A stretch of 64,000 nucleotides of DNA from Stenogyne calaminthoides (GCA_037126765.1 JBBCBC010000022.1:4402001-4466000); one strand, 5' to 3'; positions 44,598 to 56,317 are shown, counted from the stretch's first letter. Numbers and translations are program-made. The notes: a model not told the origin generated them from the sequence alone.

Positions 44598-45638
44598 TTA
44601 AAACATAAACGCCAACACGTTCAACAGCAACTCTTGCTCCATTCCCAATGTGTAGGGCGACTTCACCGGCCTAACTGCCCTGCTATCCTTGAGACCCTGC
44701 ACATTAGTACAAATGTGTGAGCCACAACCGGTATCTAATATCCAACAGTTAGTATTATTTGTGGACATGTTTATCTCAATAACAAACATACCTGTTCCAG
44801 TGGCTGAGACACCTTATGTCTTCTTTTTAGCTGCTAGAACCTTGCAGTCCTTCTTCCAATGCCCCTTTTGCTTGCAGTGGAGGCATACATCCTTGTCCAC
44901 CCTCTCTTTCTTTTAAATTCCACCTTTGGGCTTAAGGGAGTTGGCCTTAGAGCCCTTCTTTCTCTTACCCCTTCACTTCTTCTTTCCTTTCGGAGCAGAA
45001 GAAGTAGACGCACTCACCATGAGCACGGGCTTGTCCTTAGAAGTGGAGGACTTAAAAGTCTTGAGCATGTTAGGAAGTTCGGGCATGGTCGATTCCATCT
45101 TATTCATATTAAAGTTTACAACGAAACTCGAATATGAATCGGGAAACGATTGAAGAATGGCATTAACAGCAACGTTGGTCTTGTGCTCAATGCCCAAACA
45201 ACCATGTTTCTCGATTAGCCCAATCATCTTCAAAACATGAGGGGAGACCTTCCCTTCTTCAGCTAGCCAACATCTGAACAGATCTCTCATCACTCCATAA
45301 ATCTCGGAGCGAGATTCAGAATCAAAGAGATCCTTCAAATGCTTGAGCATCTCGAAGGGGAGCATCTTCTCATGCTGCCTTTACAACTAGGGAGTCATGT
45401 CAAGCAACATAACACACCGAGCTTGGGAAGCATCCTCTTGATGCTTCGTTTGAGCTGCAGCGTCAGACGCTTCAGCCTCTTCAGTACCAGCCTCAGGGGT
45501 AGCAGGGATTGGCGTATCCAACACGTACTCAATCTTTTCTTGCCTTAGCACCAAGAACACGTTTCGATGTCAGTCGAAAAAATTTAGCCCAGCCAATTTG
45601 TTCGTTTTCAAAACGATTCTCAGTGATAAGTTATTCAT
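44598..45638 (-). pseudogene. Family B Gag and protease
   Basis: Gag ATG at 45638 (MNNLSLRIVLKTNKL...). TGA at 45570-45572 lies where Trp is expected in the FDWH-type motif. An open Gag core follows at 45365-44973 (LLFDSESR-like region, KHGCLGIEHKTNVAVNAILQ), then a Lys-rich linker. The zinc knuckle CLHCKQKGHWKKDC is near 44850-44890. The protease piece 44789-44598 has NCWILDTGCGSHIC. Stops and shifts separate the pieces. It would encode capsid and processing functions, now defunct. The domain order and motifs are classical copia. Confidence 0.88.
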
Positions 45639-47643
45639 TTCAACAAGCCTAGAGAAATAAAATAAAACGGGAATTAAAACACATAATTTCTATGATCAAT
45701 ATTCAGCAATCAAAATAAACATGACCTTTTATATTTATTTTGTCTCCATTATTTTCACATATTCAATGACCTTATCGGAAGAATACGAATTTATATCCAA
45801 TATAAATCATAATGGACCAGGATCCACATTCCTATTACTACAATATATTCTTGGGTTGATTACTGCAATAACAGAACTGGTAGGTTCCAAACCAATTGCA
45901 AAGCTACAACTCCTAGTTGATTGAACCTTGTTCAGTCGGATGCCCCTTGACTTTTGTTTCCCTGCTTGGGCTGGTGAAACAAAATCAAGTTGATTTACAA
46001 CCATTAAACGACAATACTTCGTGTCCCTATAAAAGTCTTGTTAGATATAGATCCGAGCAAAAGACTTGGACCTTCAATACTCATTGGAACGAAATCTACG
46101 GTTTACTTTTAACTTTAATAGAAGACATCGTTCAATATAACAAAAAATCATATTTTATTGAGGAACGTTTCAAAAGGCGGGGTATTAATTGCTTAATCGA
46201 GATCCAACTTGTTATTTACGTCACAATTGAACAATTATTGAGTGCCGCCTACCCAAACATGACTTTCACGAACTAACAAATGTCGTCTACCCAAACGATT
46301 AATACAATCCAACAAGTATTGGGTGTCGCATACCCAAACAATCATAATCATGACTATAAATGCGTTAACAAATTAAATCAAATTTAATAAACATGTTAAC
46401 CAAGTGGGATTTAATAACCTTTTAAAACAAATTTTAAAATCCAATTTTAAATTCAATTTTAAAATTATTAAATTTCAATAATTAATCAAATTAACTATAA
46501 ATAAAATTCAATTTTATTACGAATTTTAAAATTAATCATATTAATTTTAAATCAAATTTTAATTATTTTATTGTCAGGGCTCAGATACAATTTTCAAATT
46601 TGCATCAGAGGGCCTGTTCCAAATCAAATTTGCAAAACAGCCCTCCGCCATCACCGCCCAAATCCGACAGCATCTAATATGTAATTCAAGGCATCCGTCC
46701 CCTTAATTCTGAATCCAAAACCAAATTAGTTGTACCAACAACATCATTCAATCACTAATTAATCGAACTAATCCAATTACTTCGAAAATTAGGGGTTTTC
46801 AGAATCAAAATCAAGGCTTGTTCAATAATCGTATCAACATAGACGAACAAGTGAAGCACAGAGTGGTAACATAGCAGCGAAGAAACAATGAAGGATATCC
46901 GAATTAGGGCGTCACCGCCGCCTCATCGCCACAAGGCGAATCGGCTCTGCAAACGCCTCGAAACATCAGAAAAACTTGTCGTCAGTTCGTGTACAGGCGT
47001 GAATCGCCGCCGCCGTCTAGCGCAGGCGACTCACCGCCGTGAGTACAGAAGACTCGAGTGGGGCGTGTGTGGAGCCGTGGCCCTTCAATCGGACTGGTTC
47101 AAAGCGGGACGGTCGATTCGGCAGTGCGCCGCCACTGGTTCGTCTCGATTTCGGTGGCGCGCCACCTTGAATAGCATCGGGACGGACACGTCGGTCAAGC
47201 CCCGACAAAGTTCAAGCATAGGCGACATAAATCGGAATGAATTGGTGGCGCACCACTGGGAATCGAAGCGATTTAGGGGCGCACTGCCGAGAAAAGAGAC
47301 GAAACCAAAGACATCGCAACGAGGGTGAGCAGTGCCGATGCAGATTAAATCTATCGTATAGCAGCGATGCAGGCTCGCGCGAGCGGCACGAGTTGCAGTG
47401 CCAGGCCGCCTACTCGAGCGTCGTCGCGGGTCGCCCACAAAGCTGGGAGACTTGAACTCGGGGCCAAAAGGGGGCGACGAAGGGAATTCTCAAAAAACCT
47501 TAGAGTCGCATGGTGAAGACGAGCCAACAAGACCAAAATACCAAGGGGTGCGACTTTGTCAAACAAACAACTGCACCCGGTCTCATATTAAAAAAAAAAA
47601 TTTGAAATCAATTCAATTATGCAATTAAAAACAAAGAGTATGA
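45639..47643 (-). other. Family B leader, right arm
   Basis: Mirror of 41832-43855. It includes three CCGCCTACCCAAAC-type repeats (46245-46350) and a GC-rich block (46880-47480). No supported ORF. Confidence 0.7.
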
Positions 47644-47644
47644 A

Positions 47645-47656
47645 GCTTTGATACCA
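47645..47656 (-). other. Primer binding site of family B (right arm)
   Basis: The minus strand reads TGGTATCAAAGC, one mismatch from the initiator tRNA-Met PBS. It lies one base from the LTR end at 47658. Confidence 0.8.
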
Positions 47657-47657
47657 C

Positions 47658-50600
47658 TGTTGGAATATATAAGCACGTAAACATGTAATACATGCGCAAC
47701 AGAAATTAATAGTTCACCAACAACGAACAGTTAATTGCATAAACGAGTACTAGTAATCATAACGAGGAATCTTACCGTAATTCGTATGCAGTTTCCTCTA
47801 CTACGGTATCCACGTAATCCCCACGTATGGACTTGCACAGATTTGCTAGCGTTGAATCTGAGATGGAATTTGCTATGAAAATTCATATTCTAGATTTTAT
47901 GAAGAAATTAGGCTTTCTTGTAGTCTTTAATGAATCCCTAGGATGTCCTATATATAGGGGAAGTCCAGCTTAAAGATTAAGCAATCTTTATTAGGAAGAT
48001 ATTTCTTAATCTTGCAAATCATATCTTTTAGATATGATTTCCCTAAATATATTTTCCTACGATAATATTCCATATATTATTTTGGGATTTCTATTTAATT
48101 AAACAGTAATAATATTTAATTTCAAATTAATATATTATTAATTAATTCTCCATAAATTCAATATTAAATCCAATTTAATACTTAATCAACCAACTATAAT
48201 CCGTACAAAGGAATTACTTGTTTGTTGGGGAATGAGTTGCACAGATCTATTCGGGGTGAATATTTAAATACAAATTTAATTCATTAATTATTACTAGCAT
48301 GAATTAATCCTATATTAATTCAAATAATAATTGCAACAACAAATCATGCATATAAAAAGCCACGTAAAACCTACGCATGCGGAATCTACGGGTTTACGTG
48401 AACGTACCTCTCGGGATGTCAGTGACTTCGGTCGGACGGACTAACCAAAAGGACTTCCCAAGTATTCCCTTAGCCCTTGCTCAACTATCCGGTGGAAGGA
48501 CACTCGTCTAACAATTAACAAAAGGAAAAAATAAACTTTGTTGCACCACCTTTGTGGATTTGCTAATATTTCCAGCACATGAAATTGTACTTGGGAATGA
48601 ACTAATCATCCCCTATTTATAAGAGGGAGGTGGTCGAAATTTCTAGTGAAAAATCAATGTGGGAAAAGACTTTTCTTGATCACCAAGAAATCTTGAATAT
48701 ATCTCTTATATTCTTTTTCCCATAATTATAATATTCCACAAAATCCCATCTTCTCTATTTGCTATGGTAATTTTCGAAAATAATGCCTTGCAAGATTCCA
48801 AGATTTGGATCTTCTTGAATTTATGATATATTCTTGTATTTCAAGAAATACATATCTTCCATAATATCTTTTCAAGAAAATCAAAAAAATCTTTCTTGCC
48901 CATTATTCTCAAAATTTCAAAAATTCCATATAGATAACCAAGTGAGATATTTTTTGAATTTAATGAGATAATCTTGTATTCCAAGAATACATATCTTCAT
49001 TCCATAATAAAATTCAAAGAAAATCTTTCTCCCCTCTTTTATCCATAAATTTTGAAAATTAGAGGAAAAATTAAGCAACAATATTTATTTTATTTTAATC
49101 ACTTTTTTCAGTTATTTGACTATTTGTTGGGCTACTCAGGGGGCCTTTAGGAGAATTAAGATTGAACCTTCTAATGGATCTTGAATATCTAATATTGAGC
49201 CACAATATAATTCAAGCCCATAAATATAAATTAATCTCACTACATAATTAATATTGCACTATCCATCTTAACCCATATTACAGTCAATATGGCTCCCGGT
49301 CATTATTTTCCGTGTTTAAGATTATCTAGCCCATTAATTAATTCAAGCCACTGAAATAGCTTTTCGTTAATTAATATCTTTTGTCCTTGGTCGAGGAACG
49401 GTTCAACATTATTATCCATACCGGAAACTAATTCCACTTGCAAGATTTGGTATGATAAAGCTTATGAACCTCCCAAGGGGGCAAATCAAGCAAGCGTACT
49501 TGCACACGATTCTTCGTATTAAATCTTAGCAATCACATGTGACCAATAATATTGCCCAAGATAAAAAGTATTGAATCTCTCTGATTCGCTACCCATGATA
49601 AGTCAAAGCAATAGTTACCAATCCCACGTGATCCTATTTAAGGGACGAAGGTTAAGAAACAACGAACCACTGAGGTCTAATTCTTCCTTGTTCAGTTCTG
49701 AAGAATTTATCCTCCTGTAGGTCCTATTCAGCGCATCAGTCATGCACTAGTGTAATCTCTTGGTCAAGACAAACCAATCTGAGCCTTACACCTCAACCTT
49801 TCGCGATGGATTGTTCATTTCCATCTAGGTCGTGAATGGCGTACTTTTAGTTACAAGGGACTGTTAATTTAATCTTCTGTGATCTGGTATCACTAAATTA
49901 ACTACAGTGTAACACATACGAATTATTGAACAGTTATGCAGTAAATATATATAACATTCAATCATATTTAAAGCATCAGTGATAAACAATTTATTTCAGT
50001 AAATAAGTCTGAAAATTCAGTTTTGATTATACAAAGTAAAAAGCATACTTTTCAGTATAATCCCAACATTGTTGTGTGACCCATATGCCCTCATATATCG
50101 AGCGATTAGTCAAACTAACAGTCTTAATTGAACCGTAGACAATAAATCAGACATTCTCAATATATGAGGTACATTGCGAGAAACGTACAACTGTCTGTAA
50201 CTATAACGCCGGTGATTGCGATATCTTCCTTTCATTCACGAATACTCGATTAGTTTTGAACATGATGAAGTGTCTATTCAAATAACTTAATCATATTATC
50301 TCTAATCATAAATTGATCACTTATGTCACACTTGGCCACAAAGTCTAAGTTGACGTGCATTGGCCAATGACTTTGATCCAATTATGATGAGAAGATAAGT
50401 ATTCTCTCTAAATCCATTTTGAGGAATGAATCCCATTCTTGGCTCAACTACCACACACATGCATTCCATAATGAACCCAATCCAAGTCATATCTACCCAT
50501 GGAAGGGTGCAAGCGTCGGTCATGGTCAAAGTTCATCACTCCACACATGTCGTGCGTATTGACCTCAAGTCAAATGAGTATCACGTCGCTCCCACTAACC

Positions 50601-51040
50601 GAGACACCCGTAGACACATATTGTGGAATTACATCAAACGGTTTCTCGGATGGGTATACCAATACCCTCTAAGGTATATGTGCATCCATCATGAGATACC
50701 TAGTATCTCGTAGTAAGTGAGATCTTACTACACTCTCTAAGAGTATGATGCAAATCGCACACCAATCTCAATTGCATCATCAATATCCCATTCTTGATGA
50801 TCCTTGATCGGGGCTATTTGAGAATCATGCTTAAGTCATCTGAGTTCTCACAATTTAAATGACAGCAATGACTCATGGGAACACAAATAAGAATAAATGC
50901 AAACAACCAAACATAATATTCAAACAAGTGTAATGCCATACATTTAATATAAAATAAACAATAATATTAAACCAATACTGAATGTTATCTTAATATTATG
51001 TCTTTACAATAGGATTGTCTTTAGAATACTAACACTAACA
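47658..51040 (-). repeat. LTR B2, interrupted by a nested solo LTR
   Basis: Homologous to LTR B1 in two parts, 47658-48222 and 50069-51040, about 1.53 kb after removing the nested LTR. A TATA-like CTATATATAGG is near 47950 on plus. Confidence 0.85.
48223..50068 (-). mobile_element. Solo LTR of family C (copy C2) nested in LTR B2
   Basis: Begins TGTTGGGG and ends CCCAACA; it is the inverse of LTR C1 at 23201-24899. Perfect 5-bp target duplication TTGTT at 48218-48222 and 50069-50073. No internal sequence, so it is a solo LTR left by LTR-LTR recombination. Confidence 0.93.
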
Positions 51041-51657
51041 GTATGTGCAATAACTTTTGGTGGGGTTCGAAGCAAGAGGGGAACAACTGGTATAATTGGA
51101 ATGAGTTATGCAGGCCTAAGAAGACGCGAGGCCTTGGATTTTGGAAACTATCGGTATTCAACAAGGCCCTTTTGGTTAAATATATATGGAGGATCATTTT
51201 TTACCTGGGCCGGTTGCTAGACTGTTCAAAGCCCTATACTTTAAACACGTTGATATCATGGAAGCAGAAGTCAATTCAAACCCCTCCTACATATGGTGGT
51301 CGTTATGCTGGAGTGGAGATCTCCTGGAATCGGAGCTTAGATAGCGGGTATGTGATGACAACTCCATTAACATTTTTCGAGATGCATGGGTAACAAGCTT
51401 AGAAGAGGGACACATCAAATCACGTATCGCATCTAGTTCCACAGTGGCAAGATTTATTACACCCCCCGGACCTATGGGACGAAGAACTGGTTCATCAAGC
51501 GTTCATAACATATGAGGCTAAATCGATCTTAAAGACCCCTATAGTGAGCTCGACGGTTGGGGGTTCCAGATTTTGGAACCAGGAGAAGCAAGGAAAATAT
51601 ACTGTCAAATCTGGTTATAAGAGCTACTGGCGGATCAAGTGCATGGAAAAGGTGAGA
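51041..51657 (+). pseudogene. LINE (L1-type) reverse transcriptase C-terminal region fragment
   Basis: 51043-51393 encodes NNFWWGSKQEGNNWYNWNEL and CRPKKTRGLGFWKL, FNKALLVKYIWR, typical of the region after plant LINE RT. Another frame at 51471-51657 reads LWDEELVHQAFITYEAKSIL and GKYTVKSGYKSYW, the following zf-RVT region. Frameshifts separate them. The left side is cut by LTR B2. Confidence 0.85.
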
Positions 51658-51689
51658 GTTGGCTATCAAATCACAACATCCGCCAGAAA

Positions 51690-51845
51690 GCCCTAAATAA
51701 AACTACAAAACGATGTTGTTCCGGCCGATTTGAGACTAAAATTGGACATTGTCAAAGTTATTGGGACTAAATCGACGACCAAAAAACTTTTGGGACTAAA
51801 TCTATTTGAGATCAAAGTTATGGGACCATTTGTGATTTAAACTCC
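51690..51845. repeat. Mutator-like TIR remnant
   Basis: 'aaacgatgttgttccgg...gggactaaatcgacg...atgggaccatttgtga' matches the TIR of the element at 52411-54447. Confidence 0.4.
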
Positions 51846-51973
51846 TAGATAATATGTAGAATAGTATTTTTCAAAATTTAAAAAATTACATATATAGAAA
51901 CAACTCACAGTTGGGCCTATATATAATCGTAATATATAATATATTAGATATAGACTTAAAAAAAGGTTAAATC

Positions 51974-52190
51974 TCGTATGCACCCAGGTGCACCTTGTAC
52001 TCATAGTGTATTTTAGAATCGTGCAACTTGTTATACTGAAAAGTGCATTTTAATTTATACCGAACCGTGCAACTATTAATATGAAAAAAATAATTGTATG
52101 ATTTATTATAAACAAGTTGTATTTTTCAATATAACAAGTTGCACGATTCTAAAATGCACTATGAATGCACGGTGCATCTGGGTGTACATG
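51974..52190. mobile_element. Fold-back MITE (copy F3, best preserved)
   Basis: The left arm CACCCAGGTGCACC...GTGCAACTTGTTATACTG and the inverse right arm end ...CACGGTGCATCTGGGTG. Arms are about 75 bp around a short AT-rich loop. Confidence 0.7.
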
Positions 52191-52410
52191 AGACCTACTT
52201 TAAAAAAGTCATATTTTAAAAGTTCATCTAAGTTTGGTTTTGATAAACAAAACAATAAATTCAATCTTATTTATTAATTTGACAAGATATAAAGCTCGAA
52301 TTAGACGAGCATAAATAGTAGATTTCATATGAACCTGAATTCACTGTGAATTCTATAACTGTTATGCATAAATAATATTAGTGTTGTGTTTATGCACTAT
52401 CATTGTTTGA

Positions 52411-54447
52411 GATTAAATCCTAATTGGTCCCGTAACTTTGTACCCCCTTTTTTTTTATTTAGTATCATAACTATTTTTTGGAATGACTTAGTCTCATAAT
52501 TACTAAAATTGCTCAATTTTCGTCTCATAACTATTTTTACAATGATTTAGTCCTATAACTACTTAAATTGCTCAATTTTCATCATATGTTGTCGGAATCA
52601 TCTAAAACGACGTTGTTTCATCAGCCTGCTAGTCACGTGCTAATATAAATTGGGGATTCCAGCGAGGCTCATATTTTAGACATTGATTTGATACAAAGTA
52701 AACACCTAATAACTTTTTTTTGATAACTCGGTATTCGGACCACTATTGGGGGAAAACACCTGACAATTAAATTGAGGCGAAAAATTGTTCTTTGTCAAAT
52801 TGAGTTCTCATGGATTTCAGGTTGAACATTGCGAAGTACCCGATTTTAGAAAAGTGGGGGATTTAATCTCGTCCCTTTTTCTGAAAAAAAATTATTTTAG
52901 TAATTTTCCTTTTTATATTAATTAATGGTGTGTATTTCATCTTGTTGATAGTCAAATATTGGGAGAGATTTGTTTAGTGTGACCTAACTGTTTGACTAAT
53001 AAATAAGTAATTAAAGAGATTGTAAAACAATGAATGTAGATGATTAAAAATAAATGAAAAACACAATGAACGTTCTTGAGTAAATGTAAGGAATGATCTA
53101 AAGTAAGTAAAATGCTTGGAGAGTCAATTCTCTCTCTTTATTATTATTAAAGAGACCTTATTTATATTATACAATTTGAGGGTGGTTTTTGCTCTCCATC
53201 TAGCAGTTTTTTCATTCGAAGAAATATTAATGGTACAACACATTTAATGTCCTAGTATTATTTTCACACTAGCTCATATTTTATAGCCTAGTTGCAAAGA
53301 TTTGCTGCAGCCTACTGAGGGAATTCATGTCTGTCAATTTTGATATTTTCCTTAAATGGCCGCTTGCGTTTGTCACATCGACACGTAGTTGGTTGCCAGG
53401 ATGAGCTAGTCGTCGGGGGAGAACTCTCATGGCTCTGCTCATTAGGGTAAGCATGTCATCGTAGAAAGCTCGTCGGGAAGAGCACTCTTGGCTCTGCTCG
53501 TCAGGGTAAGTACATCGTCGTGGAGAGCTCGTCGGGGAGAGCTCTCTTGGCCCTGCTCATCAGGGTGAGTAGGTCGTCGTGGAGAGCTTGTCGGGGTGAG
53601 CAGGTCATCGTGGAGAGGTCATCAGGGAGAACTCACTTGTCCTTGCTTGTCAGGATGAGCAGGTCATCATAGAGAGCTCCTGTGGGAGAGCTCTCTTAGC
53701 CCTGCTCGTCAGGGTGAGCAGGTCATCGTGGAAAGCTCGTCAGGGAGTGCTTTTTTGGCCCTGCTCGCCAGGGTGAGCAGGTTTTCATGGAGAGCTTGTC
53801 TGGGAGAGCTCTATCAGTCCTGCTCGTCAGGGTGGGTAGGTCGTCGTGAAGAGCTCGTTCGGGAAAGCTCTCTTGGCCCTGCTCATCTGGGTGAGCAGGT
53901 TGTCGTGGAGAGCTCGTCCATGAGATCTCTTGGCCCTGCTCATCAGGGTGAACAGGTCATCGTGGAGAGCTCGTTGGGGAGATCTCTTAGTCTTGCTCGT
54001 CAAGGTGAACAGGTCATCGTTGAGAGCTCGTAGTGAAGATTATATAAGTGATTATGACCTAAACCGCATATTATATAAGTGGCATAACACATCTAATTGA
54101 CATGTGTATCAAATTGTGTCAAATCATTGACTAAGACACGAGCTTCACTTTGGAATCCCCAATTTAAAATGGTATATGACTGACACAATTGTGAAACAAC
54201 GTCGTTTTGCAAAACGGGACGAAAAGTGAGCAATTCTAGTAGTTATGGGACTAAATCCGTTCTAAAAATAGTTATGAGACGAAAATTGAGCAATTATAGT
54301 ATTTATGGGACTTAATCGTCCCAAAAAATAGTTATGGGATGAAATTGAGCAATTTTAGTAGATATGCGACTAAATCATTCCAAAAAAACTAATTATATGA
54401 CTAAATAAAAAACAGTACAAAGTTATGGGACCATTTAGGATCTAATC
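52411..54447. mobile_element. Long-TIR Mutator-like nonautonomous element with internal minisatellite
   Basis: Inverted arms of about 250-300 bp: left 'attaaatcctaattggtcccgtaactttg...' and right '...caaagttatgggaccatttaggatctaat'. Each arm carries ACGACGTTGTTT / AACGTCGTTTT and repeated 'actaaatt..ctcaattttcgtc' words. No transposase. A clear 9-bp target duplication was not found. Confidence 0.6.
53405..54035. repeat. GC-rich minisatellite, ~60-bp unit, about 10 copies
   Basis: The consensus unit includes GAGCTCGTCGGGGAGAGCTC, CTTGGCCCTGCTCATCAGGG and TGAGCAGGTCGTCGTGGA. Units diverge by scattered substitutions and a few short indels. It is located in the centre of the long-TIR element. Confidence 0.9.
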
Positions 54448-54949
54448 CCATCAGTGTTTAAACATTTTTCTAAACAATAATAACGTTTATGCATAACAGT
54501 GATAATATATATAATAGTGATATTTAAAGAATATCTTCACCGTAAACTTGAGTTCACATAAATTTTTGACGAGTAGAAAAAGGACTAAAATGCATGTGAT
54601 GTAAATCTTCGCACATTATTGGAGTCCTACCTGATTGTATACAAGCTTATATTACTCACAATATCGAAAAGTAATCAGCAGATAGCCAAATATGTATAAG
54701 GTCTCTAAAAGTCGCATATTCATCGGTTAAAAGTTATATTCTAAAAGTTGTTTATATTAAATATTGTTCAGATTCAGGATAAATATGAGGCAAGCTAACA
54801 TGTGTTTTGAACCCCAATCTAGATCGATTATACCCTATGTCTGTGTTGTTGTGAAGATTACTGTAAAAGACACCTAATTAGATATCTCAAAATTTAAATT
54901 TAAAATTTCCAAGAACTATTAAAGATCATATATATCAGATAATTATAAT

Positions 54950-55060
54950 ATGGCATGATGTAAAATGATATTGGCACGGCTCAATCAAACTAAAGGACCC
55001 GATTCTTGGGAGATTTGATTTGATTGAGTCGTTCCAACATCATGACTATATCTAGCCACT
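54950..55060 (-). ncRNA. MIR171: MIR171 microRNA precursor
   Basis: On the minus strand the precursor folds as 5' arm (55041-55021, GATGTTGGAACGACTCAATC+A), a loop of about 30 bases, then 3' arm (54987-54967). The 3' arm 21-mer begins TGATTGAGCCG and ends CCAATATC, matching the conserved plant miR171. The duplex shows two mismatches and one G-U pair, and pairing extends on both sides (CATGATG...; CAATCAAA/TTTGATTG). miR171 guides cleavage of GRAS transcription factor mRNAs (SCARECROW-LIKE/HAM), acting in meristem and branching control. The mature strand on the 3' arm is the family norm. Upstream there is a TATA box and leader, supporting an active gene. Confidence 0.95.
54967..54987 (-). ncRNA. 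MIR171: Mature miR171 (3' arm)
   Basis: 21 nt starting with U in the transcript. It is the known miR171 sequence type with GCCGUGCC core, fully complementary to the conserved GRAS-gene target motif GATATTGGCACGGCTC. Confidence 0.93.
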
Positions 55061-55138
55061 TACATCACCAAAACATTCAAAATTTAAAATAAAATGCAAT
55101 AAATCACTTGGTAAAAAAAAAAAATTACTGAAAAAAAC

Positions 55139-55141
<3 letters not shown>

Positions 55142-55174
<33 letters not shown>
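55142..55174. repeat. (AT)n microsatellite in the MIR171 transcription unit
   Basis: Pure TA repeat beginning at a possible minus-strand splice donor CTTCAG|GTATATATA (exon end 55176). If spliced there, the repeat lies at the start of a pri-miRNA intron. Confidence 0.7.
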
Positions 55175-55177
<3 letters not shown>

Positions 55178-55400
55178 GAAGAAAACTGGAAATTAATCTT
55201 GAAGAAGGGATATATATCTTAACAACGTCGATCGATCACCCTTCTATTGTCAATCTGTCCCAAAACCCTAATTATTTGTACAAACATATACACATATGGA
55301 AAGAAAATTGTCGGAATTAGGAGAGAAAAGAAAGAAAGAGAGATAGAGATTTAATTAATTTGTTGTTGAAATTAAAATGGTCGTATTTGGTTGATGGAAA

Positions 55401-55407
55401 TTATATA
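55401..55407 (-). promoter_or_regulatory. MIR171: TATA box of MIR171
   Basis: The minus strand reads CCACTATATAATTTCC about 350 bp upstream of the hairpin. About 50-80 bp downstream is the CT-rich stretch CTCTATCTCTCTTTCTTTC, a common plant leader (Y-patch-like) feature. Confidence 0.6.
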
Positions 55408-55439
55408 GTGGTTGATGACAAAAAAAGATGTCACTTTCT

Positions 55440-56317
55440 TAAGAAATTTCATGTTGGAAAGCCCAATGACTAGTTTAGTAGATTTGCCAGCTGGAAAAAC
55501 CTAATTTAGATGCCCAAGCTTAATCATCATTCTCATCATCATTATGTCATGGACGGACGATTACAAGAGGCAATTTACAAGAATTCCAAATTTTTTTGGA
55601 CACAATGCTTGTCTAAGAATAATCAAATTGAGAATAATCTCATGCATATGGTGAAAATACATATATGCTGATGTATGTTCATATTTTAGGGGTCAATGAA
55701 TAAAAAAAATAAAAAGATTTTTTAATAAATATAATTTGAAGAAATAAATACATTTCATTTAAATATATATATGTAATAAACTACTATACAAATTATGTTT
55801 TCAATTTCTTTGAATAGGTTGAGGAGGAGTAGCAAGACTATGTCTTCTACCTCCTCTTAAAAAAGATCTCACTCGCACAACTATATCAAGCTCCAATAAT
55901 TATATACTTAATTTTTCATATAGTCTAAAATTTTAGTATACGTATACATAATTGATAAATACTAATGATATGTGTATACAAATGGACAAAAAACTTCTAT
56001 TAACTCTAGTTTACATTTTTTTTTTAGGATCAATGTTTTGTATATGAAGTGTCTATTGTTATATATATGTGTTATCACTATTGTGTATATGAAGTGTCAC
56101 TGTTTAAAAATGACTTAATAAACAGTGATAGTGATACTTCTTATGCATAATAGTACTAATATTTAGGAATGAAAGTTCACATAATAGACAAAAAAGATTG
56201 TGAGACTATTTCATGAAACTCATTCCATAATTAAGATAGAGCATGACCATGATCCATTTAACCAGAAAAATTCTCATGCGGTTTCTCATGATCGACAATT
56301 AAAAAAAAAAAAAATTA
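55440..56317. other. Intergenic region upstream of MIR171
   Basis: May hold distal MIR171 promoter elements. At 56030-56190 there is a small fold-back repeat ('gtgtatatgaagtgtcactgttt' and 'aacagtgatagtgatacttcttatgcata') related to sequences flanking the element at 52411. No gene. Confidence 0.4.

Larger units (their letters stand above)
40221..51040. mobile_element. Head-to-head inverted pair of family B copia elements
   Basis: Left arm on plus: LTR B1, PBS remnant, leader, 401-bp palindrome. Right arm on minus, reading inward from 51040: LTR B2 (with nested solo LTR), PBS, leader, gag, protease, pre-integrase, palindrome. The arms are homologous over their LTRs, leaders and palindrome halves. 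The gag-protease block (about 44257-45640) is missing from the left arm. Both outer boundaries are complete LTR starts (TGTTAGTGTTAGTG), and outer flanks do not form a target duplication (GGCGG, GTATG). Confidence 0.75.

Noticed and set aside
40216..51045. Target duplication around the inverted family B pair
   Set aside because: GGCGG and GTATG differ, so a single integration of the whole structure is not proven.
53728..54033. 101-codon frame in the minisatellite
   Set aside because: Unit length is about 60 bp, a multiple of three, so a frame stays open automatically. No homology or promoter.
53405..54035. CRISPR-like array of regular repeats
   Set aside because: The units are contiguous diverged minisatellite repeats without spacers, in a plant genome.
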